Source of the DNA: Mytilus edulis
Taxonomy: Eukaryota; Mollusca; Bivalvia; Mytilida; Mytilidae
Assembly: GCF_963676685.1 (NCBI RefSeq)
Contig: NC_092348.1
Location: 29,425,386 to 29,489,385 of the forward strand
Direction: 5' to 3'
Length of the DNA stretch: 64,000 nucleotides
Below are positions 57,001 to 64,000 of this stretch, piece by piece; position 1 is the first letter of the stretch; each line of letters begins with the position of its first letter. The notes beneath the pieces were generated by a model. It made no database searches. It was not told where the DNA came from and saw nothing but the letters and a program-made list of their open reading frames with translations. The position numbers and the translations under genes were made by a program.

Positions 57001-60000
57001 GAAGCTCTGAGAAAAAAAACTCAAAATCGTGCATTCTGAGCGTTTCCCGGACTCTTTCTGACATTGAAACGCAATTAATTTCCAGCTTTTTTTTCGACAA
57101 TATTCTGGTCTCAAAGCAAAAACCTAGATTCATTGTAATTTAAGACTTTAAGGTTTAATGGACAACATTAAAAAACCGATATGTAGGATAAAGCAAAAAT
57201 CGTAATTCTCATAATCAGTAATACCGGATCTGTCTGTCTGTTCTGTTCTTGTGTTGTATTGTGCTTAGACTTTGGTGATTTTTTTGAACTAGATTAAATA
57301 TAGTGACAGTGCAGTATTATACTTTAAGTACTAGTTCTGAAGTCGACACTAAGGCCATCTTGACCCTGTTTTACGGTATTAATGTTTCTTTTATTGTTGA
57401 AGACCCTCCTGTAACTTTGACCATTGATCATTAGTATTTTTTCTATGCATTGACTTTGCGTGCGATTAGGTTCGTGCACATTTACTCCATATTCCTTTAT
57501 TTTATGTTAAAGGGTCTGAACATGACTGAATGCAAGAACAATAAAAAAAAAAAAGGTCATATATGGCAATACATTATTGTTTTTTTTTCTTCAAATTATT
57601 TGATACCGGGAAATTGGTGACCTTACTTTAATTTTAACCAAAGCTATCTAGTTTTATCTACCCAAAAAAGCCAGTTTTGTATTATTTGATATTAAGTTCA
57701 ATTCTCCATGCAGAAACGACCATTTTTTTCTTGAAGCATCGTATATTCATAAAATATTTTCTCGCACAATATCTGGACATCGGTGGGCATGCAACATTGC
57801 AAAACCACACGTTTACAAATGAAAATCAATACTCAGACTATAGTCATAAAGCAATAAATGAACAAAAGACAAACCCGGGACACAGAAGTACAAACAATAG
57901 ACCATCAACTCTGAAAACTAAAAGTAAAATAGAAACATGAATCACGAAAAACATGCATGGCGACACCAGAGAGGGAAGAGAATTTGCTTCTAGCTAGACA
58001 CTTTCCGTGAAAACAATTTGATATAAAGACAATCTTTTGTTTCAGTTTTTTTTTTTTTTTTTTTTAATTTCTAACATGAGGCATTTGCCTCATTTGCCTC
58101 AATGTAGTTACGGCCCTGCACGGTCATTAGGAAGTTACACATATGTTATGAATAATTTATCCCCCAAATATGGCACTTACGTCAGCTTTGAATACAATCC
58201 ACAATATCACAATAACCAGCTTTCCGATGAACAGAATGACAACTACAATTGAATACTACAACGAAAAAAACAATTATAATATCTACACGTGAAATATCTC
58301 TTAAGATTAATTATATATTAACAAACAATAAAGTCTTTTGTTACAGGTTTCAAACAGTATGGGCGATGAACTTGATACCTATATATATATTAAGTAACCA
58401 TTGGTTGTTGAAAGGACTACTAGTATATCAAATCATTTATGAAACTTTTTCATCAAACACAAAAAGAGAACACTTACATATAAGCAATAAAAAAAAACAA
58501 TACATGTGTAAATTAAACACTTTAAATTCTTCTTTTCGGGGAAAAGGGGCAAAATTCATTATATTCTATGGCACAATGCCCCAGGAAATATGATTATTGA
58601 TTAAAAATCATATTTTCGTTATTGTTTTTATTTTACATATTTTGAATTCCAGATCTGACAGAAGTGATCCATCTAGACGGACAAACGGTTAATTTGGCTC
58701 GCCCAATTATTTTACCATCTTCAATCATCTAAAATATTCTTTACAAATTTTAGCTTTTTGGTTTCGTAATCAAAATATGTGTATGGCTGTTTTTTGCTCT
58801 TTGGTTGGATTGTTGTGTCTTTGATACAACCCCCATTTTTACTCACAGTTTTATATAACAACTAATACAAAACATGCAGAAAGTAGCTAACATCCCATAC
58901 TTACTATCGTCAAAAGTAATTTCGCTTCACAACACGCGCCACATCCACCCAACAACGACAGAACCAAAACAAAAGAGCCCATTACAATAAGTGTAATAGA
59001 AAGTCCTTTGGCAAGGTCACCAAAATTCGAAACTCCAAAATCGACAGTCTGTAATGCTGGTAATACTTTCTCATTGATGCCATCATCGTTTATGATCACT
59101 AAGATTCCTGGGATTAGCAGACCAAGTCCAAGCAACTGTAAAAATTGACAGTGCATTTTAATGTGCAAATGGTAACATTTTATTGTGCAAATGGTAACAT
59201 TTTATTGTGCAAATGGTAACATTTTATTGTGCAAATGGTAACATTTTAATGTGCAAATGGTAACATTCTATTTTAAACATATTATTTCATACGGCATTTG
59301 AGAAATATGTGCTGTGTGTATGACTTATATGGATATAGATGGGCATATGCGGAAGAATGAAAAAAAACTGTTTAATGGTATTTGTTCCGTTTTTATTAAA
59401 CAACCACGTTTTCAGCATGTTAACTCATTAATGCTGTGTATATAGTTGACTATTTTCTGTTACTGCTGTTGTGTTTTATAAGTGGTATATTATTGTAATG
59501 TCTTTTCTGTTGTCTCGGCGGCCGAGTTGTCTATAAGGAGTTACTACTGTAATCACTAGCCAGTCAACACTGAGGTTGTGAGTTCTTATCCCGCTCGTGC
59601 GGGTGCAATCGACTCCAATCTTAATTGACCAGGATTGTCAGTTTTTCTATCAAAAGTCGATGGATTTCTCCGGGCACTCCGGCTTCCTCCACCAATAAAA
59701 AACTGACCGCCACGAAATAGCTAAAATGCGGTTCTTAAAACAGCAAAAACAAAATTAAACTGTTGTCTTGTTTTGAATTTAATTTAGTTGGAATTTAACC
59801 AAATCATTATATTTGTTATAATTATGTATGATTTAACACAAGTAATCTCTTCGCATACAGCAAGTCTATCCGAACACAAGTATAATTATCTCTAAACATA
59901 CAATGTATAAAAAGTCATTCTAATACCAAATTGCTTATTCAAATAACCAATTCAATAAAAAAATATATTTTCTTTGGTTTCTTATCTGATTATACTATAA

Positions 60001-60102
60001 TTTAAACCTAAACACTACATATACTTACAATGAATATAATATTGATTATAATCAAGGCAACTTTACTGCACTTTGGGTTACACATGATGAATTAAATATT
60101 GG
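53975..60102 (-). CDS. Tetraspanin B (paralogue of A), seven coding exons, complete
   Basis: Coding exons in order: 60029-60085, 58905-59135, 58181-58255, 56232-56339, 55617-55805, 54650-54733, 53975-54037; 268 residues, all phase 0, exon lengths identical to tetraspanin A (57, 231, 75, 108, 189, 84, 63). Start 'MCNPKCSK'. Four membrane segments at the same places. Loop motifs 'ECCG' (159-162), 'PKSCC' (190-194), C206 and 'GCY' (221-223). Cysteine differences: extra C6 near the N terminus and 'GGCGACC' after TM2. Tail 'KNIGKDHVV' differs from A. A 5' UTR acceptor ends at 60103 and a TATA-led non-coding exon is proposed near 62761-62850. Tandem duplication of A, same strand, about 6.5 kb between coding regions. 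Confidence 0.95.
54650..54733 (-). CDS. Tetraspanin B exon 6: 'GCY' and TM4
   Basis: Codes for 'GCYNALKDFADKYSIAFICV' then 'GVFILLVE'; 21 of 28 residues match A. Confidence 0.95.
54806..55090. repeat. Pair of direct repeats with 'GACAACGTCGTCATAGGTAA'
   Basis: 'GGCGTTGATAATGAAACTGA' to 'AAAATAGCGATAAAC' at about 54817-54881, and again 'GGCGTTGCTAATGAAATTGA' to 'AAAATAGCGATAAAC' at about 55014-55077. Between them an inverted pair: 'ATCTCAACTCG' and 'CTCGTTGAGAT'. In tetraspanin B intron 5. Confidence 0.8.
55617..55805 (-). CDS. Tetraspanin B exon 5: CCG and PKSCC part of the large loop
   Basis: Codes from 'FECCGIDAVTGTGANNDYTG' to 'TPTGQHPT'. Donor 'ACG|GTATAT', as in A. Confidence 0.95.
56232..56339 (-). 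CDS. Tetraspanin B exon 4
   Basis: Codes for 'VESKLKAEMKTGLLKFTNDD' then 'LVTDEVSTGWNYLNMN'. Confidence 0.95.
56562..56810 (-). repeat. 'GGGCCAGCTGAAG' dispersed repeat, copy 4, reverse
   Basis: On +: 'GAATGGAAATGGGGAATGTG', 'CACAACAACCCGACCATAG', 'CAGCTGGCCCCTAAAC', 'TCAGTGATAATGAACGCC'. Close to copy 2 without the nested insertion. Confidence 0.8.
56977..57002. repeat. Perfect GC-rich hairpin
   Basis: TCTGGGGGCC (56977-56986), loop GTTGAA, GGCCCCCAGA (56993-57002): ten uninterrupted pairs, in a locally GC-rich patch (about 56950-57060) of an otherwise AT-rich intron. The patch starts 'CACGAGCGGAGCGAGGGG'. Confidence 0.85.
58181..58255 (-). CDS. Tetraspanin B exon 3: TM3
   Basis: Codes for 'YSIVVVILFIGKLVIVILWI' then 'VFKAD'. 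Confidence 0.94.
58780..58850 (+). repeat. 'GGGCCAGCTGAAG' repeat, 3' piece only
   Basis: 'TGGCTGTTTTTTGCTCTTTG', 'GTTGGATTGTTGTGTCTTTG', 'CCCCCATTTTTACTCACAG'. A similar 3' piece sits at about 46240-46325. Confidence 0.6.
58905..59135 (-). CDS. Tetraspanin B exon 2
   Basis: Codes from 'LLGLGLLIPGILVII' to 'GGCGACCEAKLLLTI'. 77 codons. Confidence 0.96.
59155..59270. repeat. 22-base minisatellite, five copies, beside an exon
   Basis: 'TGTGCAAATGGTAACATTTT' plus two bases, repeated five times almost without change. The array starts 20 bases from the acceptor side of tetraspanin B exon 2, so it occupies the branch-point and polypyrimidine zone of intron 1. Confidence 0.9.
59271..60028. other. 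Tetraspanin B intron 1
   Basis: Contains the SINE at 59514-59760; otherwise unique AT-rich sequence. Confidence 0.55.
59514..59760 (+). mobile_element. tRNA-derived SINE
   Basis: A-box-like 'GGCCGAGTTGT' (59520-59530) and B-box-like 'AGTTCTTATCC' (59581-59591; consensus GGTTCGANTCC). The body has 'GATTTCTCCGGGCACTCCGG', 'CTTCCTCCACCAATAAAAAA' and 'CTGACCGCCACGAAATAGC', an order I know from bivalve SINEs. The end is A/C-rich ('CAAAAACAAAATTAAAC'). In tetraspanin B intron 1. No obvious target duplication. Confidence 0.8.
60029..60102 (-). CDS. Tetraspanin B exon 1: start codon and first half of TM1
   Basis: Coding part 60029-60085: 'MCNPKCSKVALIIINIIFI', donor 'ATT|GTAAGT'. Bases 60086-60102 are 5' UTR after acceptor 'TTTTTTTCCCAG'. 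Confidence 0.92.
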
Positions 60103-62760
60103 CTGGGAAAAAAAGTATAAAAACACACATGAATAAAATATAATGGTAAAATATTGATTCTAGAACTATGTGTCAATAAAAACTCTTATGCTAATAACTA
60201 AGAAATTAGTCTTTCCATATTTTGAATTTAAAGTATATTTTTTTAAACACATACTAGGGACAGAAATCGAGACACCATGGAAATTTTTTAGTACAGATCA
60301 TAACACAAAATAATACATATGAAAATACAAGGCATGATTCCAAAAACATATTTACTTTCGACTCGCAAACTAGAACTAATAAATCAGATAACATATGGGT
60401 GAAAATCGGTTTATTACTTTTTTTATCTCCTTAATTTATATGATCGTCATTTAACAAACATCTCTGTTATATTTCTTTTCATTCTATTAGATTTCTTTTC
60501 GTAAAAAATATATTTTATAAATGTAGGCCTGTTGTTTTCTCGTTTTGAATTGCTTCACATTTTGAATGTCGTATTAATGACCTATAATTGCACATATCGC
60601 CGTCAATTGAATTCTTTATTGGATAGTAAATAATATGGTCTAATTGGCTATCATACCACATCTTCTTATTTTTTTTATAATATTAGTCAATTACAATCAA
60701 TTCTGAATATGATAGTTTTGGTCAAGAACATAGTGTGAAGGGCAACGCAGTTAAAAACATTGCTAACACATGCAAATGTAATGCATGGTGCTGTCAACAT
60801 TGTTTTAGTCTTGCGCGGAATATATGTCAAATAGACAGCAACACAACAGCACAAACAACCAAAAAAATATGTAGAGGTCCAATATTTCATCTTCATAAAA
60901 GACATGTGTCTATACAATATGTCACCCTCTAGATCCTATCAAGTCGAAATAGTGTTGTGTAATTTCAACAATGACAACCAAGGAATCTCAAAATAACAAA
61001 ATTCTCAAAAATGACAAAAAAAAAAACCCATTGTGACAGAAAAGAGATATTGACAAGGTTCCTGCCATAGGACAGACACATGACACATGTTGATGGGATA
61101 GTTGATTGATACCACGATATTATAATTTGTCGGGAGTATGTTTGGTAATCCCCCAAAAAACATCAGAAGTATCGAACAAAATGATAGTGCACCGCTTCTT
61201 TATAAAGTTGCATATGAGAAATGTGTTTTCGGCAAATTGATGGAGCATGAGTTGGAAAATTTTGGAATACATAGATAAACTAGCAAAGTGCAATTGGTGT
61301 AAAATCTTGTTTGATATCATCTATTTTAAACCGACCTGCATAATCTTGGACAACTGAATTTCGAACACAAGTCACAGTACAACTTGTTCAATGATAAGCC
61401 ATTAGCACTATATTGTTTTTGGAATACCCTTCTGACAAAAGAATTTTCTGAGAGTGGAATGGAAGACTAACGACATGATTTATAGGAAGATACCATTAAA
61501 TCATATATATATCTATATTTCAGCATGACGAAACTATAGATTCCAAAAATGTCCCTGGGGTTTATTTTCCCTTATACAGTTCTAACTTAAACTTAACAGT
61601 TCCTTCAACGGTTGAAAATTAGGTCTGTACCGTTATCCGCCTCAAAATGTGCGCATTCATTGGTAGAAAATTGAAAAAAGGATATTAGTCGATAAGAAAA
61701 CAACTCAACAACACAAATAGATAGAGGCATGTACATCGTTTTGTTGAATAATTATGTTTTAATCAGCAAGGATTTGTAATGTTATATACCTTGTTACAAA
61801 TAAGATGTTGATTACCTATAGATTCTAACTGTCACGCAGACAATAACGATAACATAGTTAAAAGTCGGATGAAAGTATAATTCCTCAAATATTTTCGGGT
61901 CGGGTCTTTTCAAAATTTACAACAGATGAACAAAGAGGGAAGTTAAACGTTGGAAAAACCAAAATTTCATACAGATTTATTTATTACAGTACTCGTCTTA
62001 TCTTATACACTGTATACATGTATATGCATGATATTTGTTGTTTCGAAATGACACATGTTTGTTGCGTTTCTATCTGTAATACATTTTTATATGCCATAAC
62101 ATTTCAACACAATTGACAGCGTATTGAGTAAAGACAATCAGCACAAACACACACCTGATTGAGCAAGGATATGAAATATTAATTTAACAGTAGGACATTT
62201 TATTGATCTCTATGTCCTAGGTGAATAAATAGAACAGAATCCTCATCTTTATGTCATTTACATCTAAGCGAATAATAGAAACACATATATCCATGATTGA
62301 AATATGTAGGTCATTTACATTCTAGAATTTATTTAAATCTTTAAAATATAATCTGAATAATTGTGACATATACAGTTTGAAACCGGACGGCAAATATGTG
62401 AAACAGAAATGAATGCGAAATTATGAAAACAAGAAAAGTAAACAAAATCCAATTATATGATTCGATCTATATGGATTTTTTTTTTTATCAAATGATAAAA
62501 GAATTAATTTATAATTCGACAAACAATTAAATCATACTGGTCAAACACACATTAACTACAAATAAAATGACCAAACTCACATAAACGACTATTAAATGAT
62601 AATTTATGAAATATGAAATTTATAAACATAGTCTACCTGTGTTCGACCAAACTCGCATAAACAGCTAATAAAATGAGAAATTATGAAATATGAAATTCAA
62701 AAACATACCTGAGTCAATATAGACTTAGATTAAATAATTCTTAGATGAAACAGAACTCAC
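60103..62760. other. Proposed 5' UTR intron of tetraspanin B
   Basis: AT-rich, no coding exon or recognised repeat. Two further 'CACC/ACCT' donor-like sites on - (about 62637 and 62708) could mark alternative non-coding exons. Confidence 0.45.
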
Positions 62761-62850
62761 CTTTATCAAATTCAGTCCTTACTTAGCAAACGCTTTCCGG
62801 TATTTTTCGAAATCGATTCCTGTAAATACGTATTGCAAAATGTAATAACT
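62761..62850 (-). other. Proposed non-coding first exon of tetraspanin B
   Basis: On - this stretch ends 'TTTGATAAAG' at a strong donor 'AAAG|GTGAGTT' and begins about 25 bases after a TATA box. No ATG opens the tetraspanin frame here, so it would be 5' UTR joined to the acceptor at 60103. Confidence 0.45.
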
Positions 62851-62873
62851 TGTGTGTACTTAGTAAATACCAT

Positions 62874-62882
62874 CTATTTATA
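62874..62882 (-). promoter_or_regulatory. TATA box (TATAAATAG), proposed tetraspanin B promoter
   Basis: On - 'GCGTTTTATAAATAGATGG': consensus TATA box. A start site about 25-30 bases on would fall near 62848, right before the proposed first exon. Confidence 0.5.
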
Positions 62883-63097
62883 AAACGCAATACCAATACC
62901 TGACATCAGTTATCAGATACCTTAAACGCTTGAATACCGCGGACAAAGAGTTTATTACCTATAAGTTTAAATATGTATGAGTAAACATCGATCAAACGAA
63001 TAATATTTTGATCATTGACACTATGGGTCATTTCATACGAAAAAGAATACACAAAATGAAGCACGATTTATTGTAAAAGAATCGAGACTTATAATTG

Positions 63098-63640
63098 TTG
63101 ATCGTTGGTTGCTTAAAGTCCAGTGGCGATTATTTCATTCATGATCAGAAAGGGAACAATTTTACAAGAAATACAATAGGTAGGTATTGTAATAGGGGCT
63201 GGCTTTGATGGGGGTCAGAAACTCAGAATGACACTGGAAAACGATGCGTATGTACTTGCATCTGTTTCTTCCCGTATATATATACCTTAATACAACACGT
63301 GATATATTAAGGGACAGATATGTCATTATTATTATGGGGGGGGGGGAATGTCAAAGACAAGTGCCTGGGTATATTGTAAGGGACCAATGTTTAACCTGAC
63401 AACATACATGTACCACCTTCGGACCCCTAGTATATAAAGTTGTTACAATGGTTCTTAACGTGTACAGAGCGTGATGTTCTTTACAAGACAAAGGATTCCA
63501 CTTCCCCATTCAGACCGGATGTGTTTGCGTACTTGTACATCCCACACAGCCAAACAGACTCTCCACTTTGGCAAGGGTTTTAGTGAACGTCGGGAGAACA
63601 CCTAAGAGACAATGTTTCTATTCCCCTCGTCAATTACAGA
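63098..63640 (+). repeat. (ATTG)n-type dispersed mussel repeat, copy 3, long
   Basis: 'GTTGGTTGCTTAAAGTCC', 'AGTGGCGATTATTTCATTC', 'AATACAATAGGTAGGT', later 'CTTCGGACCCCTAG', 'GGTTCTTAACGTGTACAGAG', 'CAGACCGGATGTGTTTGCG', 'CGTCGGGAGAACACC'. Collinear with 1403-1835, with about 100 extra bases around a G-run at 63338-63347. Confidence 0.8.
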
Positions 63641-64000
63641 AGCACGATGATGAAAAAACTCAAGTATGACAACAAGAAAGAGATTTATGGGTTAGACATA
63701 TTGTTTTTGTACTCTCTCTCTCACAGTACAAATAAAGAACACTTTTTAGAGAACAATTTTTTTTAAACATGTCAGTTATAACTTATACTTCTGTTGTTAA
63801 TATGAAGCTGATAGGAAACAGCTCGACTGAACTTTCACAAGATTTTTCTGTATTATATGAACTTGTACACCTAATAATCAAATAAATGGATAGAATGATT
63901 TTGAGGGGAAAAAAGGGGGGAGTCCTAAACAGAAACGTGGATTTAAGATATATTGACTCATATTTTGATGAGACGACCGACAGACTCAGACATTTTTTGT
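63641..64000. other. Right-hand flank, nothing recognised
   Basis: A short TC run 'CTCTCTCTCTCACAG' at about 63712; otherwise AT-rich unique sequence. Confidence 0.5.

Larger units (their letters stand above)
56340..58180. other. Tetraspanin B intron 3
   Basis: Contains a reverse copy of the 'GGGCCAGCTGAAG' repeat, the perfect hairpin at 56977-57002 and a poly-T run at 58047-58066. No exon; a short 87-codon open stretch at 57677 (+) has no resemblance. Confidence 0.55.

Noticed and set aside
59514..59600. Functional tRNA gene
   Set aside because: A- and B-box-like words are present but the acceptor stem and cloverleaf do not form; followed by SINE body.

Overview
This is animal nuclear DNA from a bivalve mollusc, most likely a mussel (Mytilus or a close relative). 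It is AT-rich, genes are split by GT-AG introns, and the spacers are packed with dispersed repeats I associate with mussel genomes: the 'CCAATGAGACAACTC' repeat, the 'GGGGCCAGCTGAAG' repeat, the 'CTTAACGTCCAGTGGC' repeat, a tRNA-type SINE, several MITEs and retrozyme-like units. The species call is inference; no organism label is visible. One 100-base run of N (47723-47822) marks an assembly gap.

Four protein-coding genes can be rebuilt exon by exon, with phases that close. (1) An upstream stimulatory factor (USF, bHLH-leucine zipper) gene on +, eight exons from 3751 to 11479; only the first few codons are missing. (2) A phytanoyl-CoA hydroxylase-interacting-protein-like (PHYHIP/PHYHIPL) gene on +, four exons from 26265 to 31667, first exon uncertain. 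(3) and (4) Two tandem tetraspanin paralogues on -, each seven coding exons and 268 residues with identical exon lengths: gene A 47495 to 32443 and gene B 60085 to 53975. The PHYHIP-like gene and tetraspanin A converge tail to tail with under 800 bases between stop codons.

Between these genes lie repeats and dead mobile elements: two retrotransposon RT remnants (19.05-19.63 kb on +, 23.9-25.0 kb on -), an RT tail fragment (15.2-15.6 kb), a LINE in tetraspanin A intron 5 (38.7-42.1 kb, RT active site changed, frameshifted and split by about 1.77 kb of other sequence), MITEs and foldback elements, minisatellites and the SINE.

The most interesting content is RNA-level. Tetraspanin A intron 5 carries a 2.98-kb tandem array of near-identical 350-base units, each with a type I hammerhead-ribozyme-like motif (nine motifs exactly 350 bases apart). 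A separate, fully canonical type I hammerhead sits at 33834-33877, and degenerate relatives lie at 45744-45785 and 49798-50165, the last being one unit bounded by two motifs. All are on + , antisense to the tetraspanin gene in which the first three lie. This is the architecture of animal retrozymes, non-autonomous retroelements that spread through small self-cleaving circular RNAs.
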